NCBI RefSeq assembly: GCF_014200495.1
Contig: NZ_JACHBY010000003.1
Location: forward strand, 124,001 to 188,000
DNA from: Mucilaginibacter geliditolerans
Lineage (GTDB): Bacteria > Bacteroidota > Bacteroidia > Sphingobacteriales > Sphingobacteriaceae
DNA: 64,000 bases
Direction: 5' to 3'
Shown: positions 9,162-18,889 of the stretch, piece after piece
How positions within the stretch are numbered: position 1 is the first letter of the stretch
Layout: each line of letters starts with the position of its first letter
Notes under the pieces: generated by a model
What the model saw: only the letters and a program-made list of their open reading frames with translations
The model's database searches: none
Told to the model about the DNA's origin: nothing
Translations under genes and position numbers: made by a program

Positions 9162-10844
9162 TTATTTAAAAACATAAGGAACCGGAGCATCACTTAACTT
9201 AGGATCAGCCGCAAGCTCAACTGCAGGTATCTGAAACTGCAGCTGACTGGCAGTTACCGACAGGTATTGGTTACCATACCGAACTATCGGTGTACCACCT
9301 GCGGTTCCCCTATCTTGCTGTGTCATTAATTTAAGCCCCATTGTATGCGCTGTGTTATTAAAGCCATCCACACGCATCAGGTCATAAAAATAATCGTCCT
9401 CAAAAGCGAATTCTCTTCTGCGCTCGTCAATTATATCATCCTTGATAATGTTTTTTGGCACACTGGCATTAGGGGTTGGCCCATATGCTGCGTAATTGGG
9501 ATTAGCCACGGTATAAAACCTCCTTATTTCGGTTAACGGTGCTAAACCGGCCCTTGTCCTGATCTTGTTTATCGCACTTAAGGCTGCAGGATCTGAACTG
9601 GTTTGAGCTCCGGCCATAATTGCTTCAGCATCTATCAAAAACATATCAGCATAACGCAGCATATAGGTATTATTCGCAGCCGATTGTGCTGCACCTACAC
9701 CACCGTTATCCGCAGGCGTGCCAACAACATATTTCTTTACACCGGCATAGGTTCCCTGTACCTGCAAACCTGCCGGGAAGGTATAACCTCCCGCTGCCTG
9801 GTCAATTTCAGGATAATGATCGCCAGCTATCATATAAGTAGGCTTACGACGAAGATCGGCAGGATCATACTCGTCCTGAAGATCATACGTTGGGCCCACT
9901 TCACCATAACCATCTCCTGTACCTGTGATCTGGCTGTTTACAGCAGCTGACGCCTGGAACGAGTTACCATAACCGTAAGTGTTGTTGTTAACAGCAGCAC
10001 CACCGGCCCATTGTAATGCAATGATCGACTCCTCATTGTTATTATTTGCAGTTAAAAACAAGTCGGAAAACTGCTTGCCTGGCAGATCTACTCCGTATAA
10101 CTTAAATTCGCCGCTGTTTATAACCTTTTCAGCTTCGGCCCTTGCGTCTGTATAATCCTGCATATACAGGTAAACCTTAGCAAGCATAGCTGATGCCGAA
10201 CCACTTGAAACGTGTATGTTAGCACTATAAGTACTGCTACGCACTTTCTTGGTACAATTGGCTTCAGCAAAAAGCAGGTCGTTCACTATAAACTTGTAAA
10301 CATCAGTTACCGGGTTTCTTGGCACCTGATAATTGGCAATGTTGGTTGATGTATTTTCGATGATTGGCACTGGTCCGTAAATGCGTACCAGGTGAAAATA
10401 AGCCATTGCGCGCCATAAACGGGCCTCACCTATTGCATTATTAACCACAGCTGTACTTACTGATGCAGGAACTGCCGTAGGTAAGGTATTAATTAAAGCG
10501 TTTGCCTGTGCAACCTCGGTATATAATGAGTTCCATGCGGCATCAAGTACCCTATCGGTGTTTGCAACTGTGAAATAGGAGAAGTTATCGATATCGCTCG
10601 ACCATGAGCGCGCGTTGCCACCGCTAAGCTCTGATATTGACCACCCCACATGCGTGTTCCAACCGAACCATGGTACGCTGTATAAAACATTAGTACCTGC
10701 GTTCACCTGATCGGCATTTTGGTAAAAGTTACCTATAGTAACGGAACTCAACGGCGGACGATTAAAATAATCTTTCTTACAACCGGTAGCCAAAGCACTT
10801 ACTGTAACTACTGTTCCGAATATGATTTTGTTAAATATTTTCAT
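9162..10844 (-). CDS. SusD/RagB family glycan-binding lipoprotein (xylan locus)
   Basis: This 560-residue lipoprotein (LATGC, Cys22) has the classical SusD layout. An N-terminal TPR-like helical scaffold includes EARLWRAMAYFHLVRIYGPVP (about 140-160), a hallmark of the family, and AMLAKVYLYMQDYTDARAEAEKVI (about 215-240). The C-terminal part has MLRYADMFLIDAEA and DERRREFAFEDDYFYDLMR (about 480-500). It binds oligosaccharide on top of the SusC channel. It starts 11 bp after SusC and is followed 8 bp later by the TIG lipoprotein, so all three are one transcript. Xylo-oligosaccharide as ligand is inferred from the two GH10 genes, GH115 and xylA around it. Confidence 0.93.
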   Translation of the reverse strand: MKIFNKIIFGTVVTVSALATGCKKDYFNRPPLSSVTIGNFYQNADQVNAGTNVLYSVPWFGWNTHVGWSISELSGGNARSWSSDIDNFSYFTVANTDRVLDAAWNSLYTEVAQANALINTLPTAVPASVSTAVVNNAIGEARLWRAMAYFHLVRIYGPVPIIENTSTNIANYQVPRNPVTDVYKFIVNDLLFAEANCTKKVRSSTYSANIHVSSGSASAMLAKVYLYMQDYTDARAEAEKVINSGEFKLYGVDLPGKQFSDLFLTANNNNEESIIALQWAGGAAVNNNTYGYGNSFQASAAVNSQITGTGDGYGEVGPTYDLQDEYDPADLRRKPTYMIAGDHYPEIDQAAGGYTFPAGLQVQGTYAGVKKYVVGTPADNGGVGAAQSAANNTYMLRYADMFLIDAEAIMAGAQTSSDPAALSAINKIRTRAGLAPLTEIRRFYTVANPNYAAYGPTPNASVPKNIIKDDIIDERRREFAFEDDYFYDLMRVDGFNNTAHTMGLKLMTQQDRGTAGGTPIVRYGNQYLSVTASQLQFQIPAVELAADPKLSDAPVPYVFK

Positions 10845-10855
10845 TTTTGTTTGTA

Positions 10856-13800
10856 TTAAAAGTCTGCATTTATACCAAATGAAATTGTACGGGGGCTAGG
10901 ATACCTTCCCTGGTCCACTCCTGTCAGGAACACGTCCTGATTAGCTGCACCAACCTCCGGATCAAGTCCTTTATAAGGTGTAAACACGTAAAGGTTCTGA
11001 CCTGTTGCATACACTCTTAGCCTGCTCATTTTTAAATATTTTGCCCATCTGGTTGGCAGGTTATAACCTAGCGTTACATTTTGGATTCTTAAGTAAGAAC
11101 CGCTTTCAATAAACCTGTCTGACATGTTCAGGTTAGAGTTAGCGCCTGAAGCCGGCCTTGGAATATTTGAAGTTGGGTTGCTTGGTGTCCAGAAATTTGC
11201 AACTGATGCCAGCTGATTTTGATATTCACTTCCCAAATCGGCAATCTGGTAATCTAACGCATTTAAGATCTTGGCTCCATATGATCCGTTAAGGAAAATA
11301 GTAAGATCAAAAGCCTTGTAGTTAAACGTGTTAGAGATACCGTAAGTAAACGTAGGATTAGGGTTACCTAAAGGAACCTGGTCACTCGCGTCAATTTTCC
11401 CGTCGTGATTTTCATCTACATACTGGATATCACCCAACCAGGTACCACCAGGATTGCTGGTTACAGGCTGCCCGAATTGGATTGGCGCATTTTTTAACTG
11501 CTCATCAGTTTTAAATATGCCTGCCACCTTATATCCGTAGAATTCACCAATCGGGCCACCAACAACTGTACGTGTAACCGGTAAGGTTAGGAAGCTGGTT
11601 GTAATTTGGCCTGTTATATAAGGTGTTCCCGGAGCCAGTGCAGTAACTTTGTTGGCATAATGGCTAAAATTTAAAGTTGTACTCCATGAGAAATCTTTAC
11701 CAGTAATATTTTTGCTGTTAATACTGAACTCAAATCCCCTGTTTTGTACACCACCACCATTAATTTCAGGTGGATTAATTGCTGCAGCGCCTGAATAATC
11801 AGCTACACCACCTAACAAAAATGCCGGAAGTGTTGCCTGGAAAAGGAAGTTTTTAGAGGTCTTATTAAAAACATCAACTGTACCTGTTATACGGTCATTA
11901 AACAAACCGAAATCAAGGCCGATATCTTCCTGTATAGCGGTCTCCCATTGCAGGTTTGGATTAGCGATATTGCCTACCGCAAATCCGGTTCCTGCACCAG
12001 TAGGTACCGCGTTAAGTACTGCGCCATATAAATAGCTGGGCACATTCTGATTACCGGTTTGTCCGTATGAAACCCTTAATTTAAGATTATCGGCTACTTT
12101 TTTAATATCAGTCATAAATGCCTCGTCGGATAATCTCCACGATACGGCGGCTGATGGGAAATAACCGGTCTGATGGCCCTGGGCAAACTTTGATGAACGG
12201 TCGGCCCTTATAGTGGCAGTTAAGCTGTACTTACTGTTGTAGGTATAAATAGCACGCGCAAACTCTGATTGCAATATATCGTTATTACCAACATACTCGC
12301 CAACACCTGCGGTTGATGCACTTCCTAAATTCAATGATTGCAGGGAGTTACCGGCCACAAAGTTTGATATATTTGCAGCGTTAGCGTTATAAACTGAGTT
12401 TACTAACTCATAAGCTCCCAAAACAGTAAGGTCATGTTTTTGGGCAAATACATGGTGATAAGTTAAATATTCCTTCCAATCCCAATAAGTTGAGTTTGTA
12501 CGGTACTCTTGTAGTGTGGCCGTAGGAACATCATGCAAAGGATCATAATCATATGCCGGATTAAAGTACTTGGCAACCGATGAATTGATATCAGCATCAA
12601 ATTCAGAGCGCAAGGTTAAATCCTTTGTGAATTTCAAATCTGAATATACATCGGCATTATAATTATCCTGGCCTAAGGTATTGGTAATTAATAGGGCCTG
12701 TGCCACAGGGTTTATCTGCGCGCCTACCTGCCCGGCAGACGGACCAGCAAATGAGCCATCAGCATTGTATACAGCCTGATCGGGCGCACTTAATAACGCG
12801 GTGTATATAATACCTGTATTGTTACTTAACGAGGTATTCTGATTGCTGCGGCTTCCGGCAACAGTAGCGCCTATACTCATCCAGGGTTTAACCTGTGAAT
12901 TAACAGTCGCGCGGAAAGTATACCGGTCGAAGTTATTACCGATCACAGTTCCGTCTTGCTTTAAGTATCCGCCTGAAATATAATAATCAGTACCATTGTT
13001 GGCGCCCGAGAAGGCAAGCTGATGGCTTTGGATCGGCGCTGCCTGGAAAATAGCATCCTGCCAGTTAGTGCCCTGCCCAAGCAGACTAGGGTTTGCAAAT
13101 TCACCACGCCTTGGGTTACCAATAATATCGGCCAGTTGGTTTTCAAGAGTAGCGTATTGCTGAAGATCCATCATTTTAAGCTCTTTACCCTGGTTTTGAG
13201 TACCATAAAATCCATTGTAACTGATTTTACCACTCCCGCTCTTACCTCTTTTGGTAGTGATGATAATTACACCATTTGAACCCCGGCTACCATAAATTGC
13301 GGTAGCTGCCGCGTCTTTTAATATATCGATTGATTCAATATCAGCCGGGTTAAGGAAAGTAAGGGGGCTAACACCGTTCTCACCGTTGTTTGGTGAGATC
13401 TGTACCGATTTACCTGTAGTACTTATATTGTTTGCATCGCCTGATATGGCAATACCGTCAATTACATATAAAGGCTCGTTGGTACCGCTTAATGAACTTA
13501 TACCACGAATATGCACAGAGGTATTGCTTCCCGGGCCACCTGCATTTTGTTGAATGGTAACACCAGCGGCTTTGCCCTCCAGCATTTGGTCGACACTTAC
13601 CTGCGGTATGTTTGCGATATCCTTGGCTGTAACAGACGAAATAGCACCATTTACATCCTGCCGTTTTTGTTGGCCATAACCGATAACAACTACATCAGAC
13701 AATGCAGTAGAGGTGGGGATAAGAGAAACATTTACCAGCAATTTATTTCCAATAACCACTTCTTTTGTTTCCATCCCTATAAATGAAAACACAAGGATCT

Positions 13801-14014
13801 TTCCTTGTGCCGGAACCTGGATTGTATAAGCACCATTTATATCGGTAACTGTTCCTTTTTGTGTTCCTTTAACTGTAACGGAAGCGCCTGGGACGGTAAC
13901 CCCTTTATCGTCCGTTACTACACCTTTGACTACTGTTCCCTGGTTTTGCGCCATTACCCTGGCACAAACTAAAAAGGACATGAACAGTAATACAGTTCGT
14001 AAAATTTTTCCCAT
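10856..14014 (-). CDS. SusC/RagA-family TonB-dependent transporter (xylan locus)
   Basis: The protein has 1052 residues: signal peptide (about 1-22, VMAQN), CarboxypepD_reg-like domain (about 27-100, GVVTDDKGVTVPGASVTVKG), TonB-box region SDVVVIGYGQQKRQ, a plug with ATAIYGSRGSNGVIIITTKRG (about 235-255), and a beta-barrel to the end (GINADF). DENHDGKID in the C-terminal half is the calcium-loop-like sequence often seen in this family. It is the energised outer-membrane importer of the xylan system, paired with the SusD 11 bp downstream. It has its own promoter region of 678 bp with two LacI-type operators rather than relying only on read-through from GH115. Confidence 0.94.
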   Translation of the reverse strand: MGKILRTVLLFMSFLVCARVMAQNQGTVVKGVVTDDKGVTVPGASVTVKGTQKGTVTDINGAYTIQVPAQGKILVFSFIGMETKEVVIGNKLLVNVSLIPTSTALSDVVVIGYGQQKRQDVNGAISSVTAKDIANIPQVSVDQMLEGKAAGVTIQQNAGGPGSNTSVHIRGISSLSGTNEPLYVIDGIAISGDANNISTTGKSVQISPNNGENGVSPLTFLNPADIESIDILKDAAATAIYGSRGSNGVIIITTKRGKSGSGKISYNGFYGTQNQGKELKMMDLQQYATLENQLADIIGNPRRGEFANPSLLGQGTNWQDAIFQAAPIQSHQLAFSGANNGTDYYISGGYLKQDGTVIGNNFDRYTFRATVNSQVKPWMSIGATVAGSRSNQNTSLSNNTGIIYTALLSAPDQAVYNADGSFAGPSAGQVGAQINPVAQALLITNTLGQDNYNADVYSDLKFTKDLTLRSEFDADINSSVAKYFNPAYDYDPLHDVPTATLQEYRTNSTYWDWKEYLTYHHVFAQKHDLTVLGAYELVNSVYNANAANISNFVAGNSLQSLNLGSASTAGVGEYVGNNDILQSEFARAIYTYNSKYSLTATIRADRSSKFAQGHQTGYFPSAAVSWRLSDEAFMTDIKKVADNLKLRVSYGQTGNQNVPSYLYGAVLNAVPTGAGTGFAVGNIANPNLQWETAIQEDIGLDFGLFNDRITGTVDVFNKTSKNFLFQATLPAFLLGGVADYSGAAAINPPEINGGGVQNRGFEFSINSKNITGKDFSWSTTLNFSHYANKVTALAPGTPYITGQITTSFLTLPVTRTVVGGPIGEFYGYKVAGIFKTDEQLKNAPIQFGQPVTSNPGGTWLGDIQYVDENHDGKIDASDQVPLGNPNPTFTYGISNTFNYKAFDLTIFLNGSYGAKILNALDYQIADLGSEYQNQLASVANFWTPSNPTSNIPRPASGANSNLNMSDRFIESGSYLRIQNVTLGYNLPTRWAKYLKMSRLRVYATGQNLYVFTPYKGLDPEVGAANQDVFLTGVDQGRYPSPRTISFGINADF

Positions 14015-14483
14015 AATAATTTAAATTGTTAATTAATTTCAGATTGATTTTGGTTGTTAAATTTTCTTCCTCACGTTGAATTTATGCAGGACATAAATTC
14101 TCTTCCAGCCCATCATGAGTAATAAAATTTTTGAAATATGTGTCCCGGATTAAGGCAAAAGCAGCCACCCGGCTATTTTATTGTAGTAAAATAACCTGTT
14201 GTTGTCACCATTAATTTTTATTGCTTAACCTCTCTCCCCAGACATAATCATCGTCCAGGGGTAATGCACGGAAAACACTATTTGTAATTGTTGTATCTCA
14301 AAGACGTCCTCCTTTCATTCATAATATAAGTTTTGCAAATTTCAATGCTCAATTACTAATGCGCCAAACGGAATAAAAAGCTATTGTTAGCAGATAGCCT
14401 TAAACAAACATTTCGCCTCATTTTGGATAAGCTGAGGTATTAAATTTTTACAGTAAAAATTGGTATAACTGGTATTTCTTTTA

Positions 14484-14524
14484 TAAATGTAAAAACAAAA
14501 AATTAAAAAAACAATCGATTGCAT
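14484..14524 (-). promoter_or_regulatory. LacI-type operator plus promoter of the xylan susC operon
   Basis: The operator ACAATCGATTGCAT (14511-14524, core CAATCGATTG) reads on the minus strand into a TTG that is 20 nt from TACATTTA (plus-strand 14484-14491). This fits the Bacteroidota promoter form TTG-N19-21-TAnnTTTG with one mismatch. The operator therefore covers the -33 element, the arrangement expected for repression. Confidence 0.65.
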
Positions 14525-14662
14525 TATTTTAATAAAAATATTTAAAAAATATTTTTTAAAGCCGATGAGGTTACTCACCATTTTGGCCAAAATAGATCTA
14601 ATAAGCAAAAATATAGTATCGATTTAGCTACGAGGAAATCAACAACTGTCGGAATTACAGCA

Positions 14663-14676
14663 GTTTATCGATTGCA
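14663..14676. promoter_or_regulatory. Second, degenerate LacI-type operator upstream of susC
   Basis: GTTTATCGATTGCA keeps one perfect half (ATTGCA around the CG centre) and a degenerate other half of the shared palindrome TGCAATCGATTGCA. It lies 142 bp further from susC than the first site, just before the GH115 stop. Two sites at this distance could allow looping by a tetrameric or paired dimeric LacI protein. No -33 element is formed here. Confidence 0.5.
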
Positions 14677-14692
14677 TTAAAATACATCGAAT

Positions 14693-17581
14693 TTATTTTT
14701 TTACAGCGGAAGTACTACCGGGATTGAACCCACTTTCAGGTGGGCCGAGGTAACTGGGCTTTTCACCACCTGCATCAATAACAATTTTTTGCAATACAAC
14801 TGCAGGGTCAACCATCCAGTATTTTAAAACATGTTTTCCGCTGGTGGCAACGTGCAATTTCGTTTCCAGTATTTTGATATTATCGCTCACATTTTTACCC
14901 CAGGCAGCTGTTGATTCATCAGCATTGATATTAACCAGCTGTGGCTGCCCATTATCCATAGAAATAGCATAATGCAAGCCTTTTGAATTTGTAAAATCAA
15001 GCGTTGGCGATATATAGGCTTTTACATTCACCCACCCGGTATCAATCATATTTACAACATACTCCAAGTACGGACTATTGCCTGCGGGAACTTGTGATTT
15101 TGCTGTAACCGGCGCAGGCATTATACCCGATAGCGTGCGGCCATAATTGGGGATGCTTTGCCATTTAATACCATTGGAGTTAATAGCTTTTGTATAGTGT
15201 TCAGCCTCAATACTTACATAGCCATTGTTTTCATTGAAACCAATGTTATTTAATGGCAGTAAATTATTTATAACCGCGTTAATGGTAACTGTGCGATTAT
15301 CAGCACCAGTGATAGTTATAGGTACAGATTTAATACCTTTTGGCATTTTTGCCCAGTTAATATTTACCCAAATACGCTGCTGCGTGGTAATGCTGCCGCT
15401 CTTAGGTTCGATAGTTATGTATGGCGATGTTGTTGTAGCAGTAAAATTAAAAGCCTGGCTGCCGCGATTAAAAACCTCGATATAATGGCCACCACAACCG
15501 GGATAAAAGCCCGGCAAAGTCGCCTGGGATTGCTCCTGAGGCCACCATAGTTCCGAACCATCGATAGCTACGCCCATTTGCGCTGCTGCCGGGAGTTGGA
15601 TAGTGGTTACAGCCGGCATTTTGTTAACCCGTGGTTCCTGCCAGTAGGTGTAGCCAATATGCGTTTGATCCATCATATGGTCCCACTTGCCATTAGCCAT
15701 CTCCTTATTATAGTGATGTGATATTGCCGAATCCTTTTTGAACAGTTCCTTCACATCAGCAGCCATTAAGTTTGTAACCGATCTGCCTTGCACCGCGTAT
15801 AATTTATTTTTCGCGGCAGCATAATACAGCTCATTTAAATTGGCGCAGGCCTCAACCGGATGAAGCACTAACTGATAATAAGCATCTTTATATTGTTGTG
15901 GTATAATTTTATATAACTGTTGAGCTTTATCGCGCAGTTTGTTGTAATCATTCACTACGTTTTCAAACTCACGATAATTAGTTAAACTATACGTATTCTG
16001 ATCAAGCTGTTCAGGTTTACGACGGCAGTTATACTTGGTGTAGGCAGTTAAAATATCCGCGATCTCCGCAGCATATTTATTGCCGAATTGCTGCGCCGCC
16101 CATTGGCGCGTATATTCATCAAGGCGGCTTGCAGGCCATTTATCGAGCGACCAGGCATAATCCAAAAAGAAACTGATCGGGAATTCCATAGGTTTCAAGT
16201 CGCCTACATTTACTACCCAAACCTGTTTAGCGCCATATTCATAGGCCAAATGCATTTGTTCCCATGTTTTGCTGATGGGATTTGTGTTGAGCCATTTGTA
16301 ATTACGAGGATCACCCACATAATCAAAATGGTAGTAAATGCCATAACCGCCTTTGCGGGCAGGCTCGTTCAGCTTGGGCAGTTTGCGGATGTTGCCCCAG
16401 TTATCATCGCACAGCAACAGGGTAACATCATCGGGTACGCGCATGCCTTTGTCATAATAATCCTGCACCTCCTTGTATAAGGCCCACATTTGCGGTGTTG
16501 CTGAAGCATCCTTATGGGTAACATCGGCTATGATCTTCCGCTGGTCGGCAACTATTTTTTCCAGTAAGGCTATATTGCTACCCTCGGTCATCGGCATATC
16601 GCCATCACCCCGCATACCTACGGTTACTATGGTTTCCCTGGTGCCCATATTTTCGATACCCCTTTTCCAGAAAGCACGTAAGGTATCAGCATTGGTTTCA
16701 TAGTTCCATGCGCCGGAGCCATAACGTTTCCATTCCTGCTGCGCGCGGTCCATAGGCTCATGGTGCGAAGTACCCATTACAATGCCGTATTTATCGGCCA
16801 ATACAGGATCAAGCTTGTCATCATCGTTAAAGGCATTACCCCACATGGCGGGCCATAAATAGTTGCCCTTTAAGCGTAAAATAAGCTCAAACATTTTTGT
16901 GTACAGCAGGTGGTTAACCCCACCAAACTTTTCTTTAGCCCAGCCGGAAAACGCAGGTGCCTCATCATTAATAAAAATGCCGCGGTACTTTACAGCAGGA
17001 CTGCCATCGGTATATTTACCGGGTATTACATATAAACTAGCTTGTTGTTTTACAGGCACATCAGCCCACCAATACCAGGGCGATACGCCTATTTGTGCCG
17101 AAAGATCATATACGCCATAAATAGTTCCGCGCTTATCGCTGCCGGCTATTACCAATGCCTGCTTTACCCCGGGGAAAGGATTATCAATAACCTGTGTTAT
17201 GTGTGCCTCCCACTTTCCGGTGATACTGCTTGCATCCAGTTTTTTTTCGCTTACCAGTTTATCTATCAGCTTGTTTTTGCCAAGAGTGCCGATAATTATT
17301 ACCGCTTTTGAACCTGTAATATCATTTGTTAACAATACAGGCGATGTTGCGGTAACTTTTTGAATATCTGCCTGCAGGCTTTTAACGGCTATCATCACTC
17401 CCGCGAAATCGCTGTCTTCAGCATATAAAGGCGCTACCTTACCCTGATCGGCAAGCGGGAAATATCCTTTATTTAATTTGAATGAGATATAAGACTTGCT
17501 ACCCGGCGATTGGGCATAAGCGTTTACTATTATCAATAAAGAAAATGATATTAAATATAAACACCTGTAGATCCTGCGCAT
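14693..17581 (-). CDS. GH115 alpha-glucuronidase
   Basis: This 962-residue exported protein (signal about 1-23, AYAQS) has an N-terminal domain of the kind that precedes GH115 barrels. It is followed by the family's conserved stretch around residues 200-270 (RGIFINDEAPAFSGWAKEKFGG, LRLKGNYLWPAMW, GTSHHEPM) and later LLCDDNWGNIRKLP and YYHFDYVGDPRNYKW. The C-terminal part (about 780-962) is a beta-rich domain typical of the family. GH115 removes 4-O-methyl-glucuronic acid from internal xylose units of glucuronoxylan, which fits the uxuA gene in the same direction upstream. The gap to the preceding GH10 gene holds a palindromic repeat (17643-17728), so cotranscription is likely but not certain. 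Confidence 0.93.
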   Translation of the reverse strand: MRRIYRCLYLISFSLLIIVNAYAQSPGSKSYISFKLNKGYFPLADQGKVAPLYAEDSDFAGVMIAVKSLQADIQKVTATSPVLLTNDITGSKAVIIIGTLGKNKLIDKLVSEKKLDASSITGKWEAHITQVIDNPFPGVKQALVIAGSDKRGTIYGVYDLSAQIGVSPWYWWADVPVKQQASLYVIPGKYTDGSPAVKYRGIFINDEAPAFSGWAKEKFGGVNHLLYTKMFELILRLKGNYLWPAMWGNAFNDDDKLDPVLADKYGIVMGTSHHEPMDRAQQEWKRYGSGAWNYETNADTLRAFWKRGIENMGTRETIVTVGMRGDGDMPMTEGSNIALLEKIVADQRKIIADVTHKDASATPQMWALYKEVQDYYDKGMRVPDDVTLLLCDDNWGNIRKLPKLNEPARKGGYGIYYHFDYVGDPRNYKWLNTNPISKTWEQMHLAYEYGAKQVWVVNVGDLKPMEFPISFFLDYAWSLDKWPASRLDEYTRQWAAQQFGNKYAAEIADILTAYTKYNCRRKPEQLDQNTYSLTNYREFENVVNDYNKLRDKAQQLYKIIPQQYKDAYYQLVLHPVEACANLNELYYAAAKNKLYAVQGRSVTNLMAADVKELFKKDSAISHHYNKEMANGKWDHMMDQTHIGYTYWQEPRVNKMPAVTTIQLPAAAQMGVAIDGSELWWPQEQSQATLPGFYPGCGGHYIEVFNRGSQAFNFTATTTSPYITIEPKSGSITTQQRIWVNINWAKMPKGIKSVPITITGADNRTVTINAVINNLLPLNNIGFNENNGYVSIEAEHYTKAINSNGIKWQSIPNYGRTLSGIMPAPVTAKSQVPAGNSPYLEYVVNMIDTGWVNVKAYISPTLDFTNSKGLHYAISMDNGQPQLVNINADESTAAWGKNVSDNIKILETKLHVATSGKHVLKYWMVDPAVVLQKIVIDAGGEKPSYLGPPESGFNPGSTSAVKK

Positions 17582-17642
17582 CAGCTTATTATTGGCAATA
17601 TAAATTTATACAATCAAACTATTTATTAAACCTCAAACAAAT

Positions 17643-17728
17643 TGTCATTTCGAACGAGGAACGAGGAGAAATCTTCTGCTGCAGACCTAACACGCGTAGA
17701 AGATTTCTCACTGTCGTTCGAAATGACA
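17643..17728. repeat. Palindromic intergenic repeat, GTCATTTCGA family (copy 1)
   Basis: Outer arms TGTCATTTCGAACGA (17643-17657) and its exact complement (17714-17728), inner arms GAGAAATCTTCT (17666-17677) and its exact complement (17698-17709). A related, longer copy lies at 45872-45999. It encodes no protein and looks like a REP/MITE-type element that folds into one long hairpin; here it sits inside a probable operon. Confidence 0.8.
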
Positions 17729-17777
17729 TTGGGTTTTTGAGTCTTATAATAATATAACTTTCTTAATCGCACAATTC

Positions 17778-18860
17778 CTATTTAAAATCAACTACTTTCC
17801 AATAGGCCTTTTTAGGCTGCATGTTTTGGTCGAATAATAAAGGGTAATTTTTTCTACCCGCAACCGGATAACTATCCAGCCAGGTTCTTCCGTCATAAAT
17901 GTTCCAGAAAGTAACACCTGTAATTACGTCTTTATAGTCGCGGAAGATCTTGAACACATCAGCATATTGGGTTCCCTGTTTTTGTTCCAGTTCGGGTGTG
18001 TATGCATCTGATTCACCCGGCCTCATGGCGCGCCTGTTCTTTTCCCATGGGTAGATAGACATATCGAGCTCTGTTACCTGCACCTTTAAACCCAATGAAG
18101 AAAACTTCTTAATGGTCTCGATAAGATCTGCTTGTGATGGCTCATAAATTGACCAGTGTGCTTGTATACCTACCGCGTTAATGGGCACTTTGGCATCAAC
18201 CAATTGTTTTAATAATTTATAAACCCTGTCTCTTTTCTCGGGGCGTTCTGTATTATAATCGTTGTAAAATAAAACAGCGTTCGGGTCGGCCTCGTGCGCG
18301 TATTCAAAGGCTTTGATAATAAAATCTTCCCCACAGATCTGGTACCAGAGCGAGTTTCGTAAAAATTTGGTGCTATCGTCATCAATAGCCTCGTTCACCA
18401 CATCCCAGGCATATATTTTGCCTTTGTACCGGTTAACTACCGTGGTAATGTGATCTTTCAGACGTTTAAGCAATACTTCTTTGGTTACTAAATTGCCCTT
18501 ATCATCCTTAAAAAACCAGGCGGGAGTTTGCTCATGCCAGCAAAGGTTGTGGCCCCTTACACGCAGGCCATTTGCCTGTGCAAAGGCTACTATGGCATCA
18601 GCATCCTTCCAATTGTAACGGTTTTCTTCGGGATGGATAGGTCCCATTTTCATAGCGTTCTCAGGAGTTATGCTATTAAACTGCTGAACTATAAGTTTAG
18701 CCTCATCGGGGTTTTGAAGATCCTGTGCGGAAACCGCTACGCCGATGGGGAAGTAATCTTTATAATAATCTTTTAAACCCACTGTATGCATGGTTTGCGC
18801 CTGCGTAAATACCGTGCATAATTGAAGTATAATAGAAAAAGCTAAGAATTTCTTTATCAT
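17778..18860 (-). CDS. GH10 endo-1,4-beta-xylanase, single domain
   Basis: A signal peptide (about 1-22, TQAQT) is followed by a plain GH10 TIM barrel of normal length (360 residues in all). Family signatures are FNSITPENAMK, VRGHNLCWHEQTP, the acid/base E157 in YAWDVVNEA and the nucleophile E264 in VQVTELDM, with VTFWNIYDGRTW near the end. The lack of a lipobox suggests a soluble periplasmic or secreted enzyme, in contrast to the CBM-carrying lipoprotein xylanase at 6181. It probably shortens imported xylo-oligosaccharides after GH115 and deacetylases have worked (inference). It starts 29 bp after uxuA ends, in the same operon. Confidence 0.94.
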   Translation of the reverse strand: MIKKFLAFSIILQLCTVFTQAQTMHTVGLKDYYKDYFPIGVAVSAQDLQNPDEAKLIVQQFNSITPENAMKMGPIHPEENRYNWKDADAIVAFAQANGLRVRGHNLCWHEQTPAWFFKDDKGNLVTKEVLLKRLKDHITTVVNRYKGKIYAWDVVNEAIDDDSTKFLRNSLWYQICGEDFIIKAFEYAHEADPNAVLFYNDYNTERPEKRDRVYKLLKQLVDAKVPINAVGIQAHWSIYEPSQADLIETIKKFSSLGLKVQVTELDMSIYPWEKNRRAMRPGESDAYTPELEQKQGTQYADVFKIFRDYKDVITGVTFWNIYDGRTWLDSYPVAGRKNYPLLFDQNMQPKKAYWKVVDFK

Positions 18861-18889
18861 GGATGATTGTGTTTTAAATTGGTAAACGA

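Larger units (their letters stand above)
14015..14692 (-). other. Long leader and promoter region of the xylan susC operon
   Basis: These 678 bp have no convincing gene; a 73-codon reading frame over 14387-14608 crosses the promoter and is rejected. Two operator palindromes lie at 14511-14524 and 14663-14676. If the promoter box at 14484-14491 is right, transcription starts near 14477 and the leader is about 460 nt. Two hairpins are visible in it: 14171-14196 (TATTTTA/TAAAATA core, loop TTGTAG, flanked by GG/CC) and 14236-14261 (CCCC..GAC / GTC..GGGG). A 14-codon frame with an internal AGGAGG runs 14322 to 14278 on the minus strand; I see no support that it is translated. Confidence 0.6.

Noticed and set aside
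14387..14608. 73-codon minus-strand frame upstream of susC
   Set aside because: It spans the operator and the predicted promoter box and reads as low-complexity AT-rich sequence.
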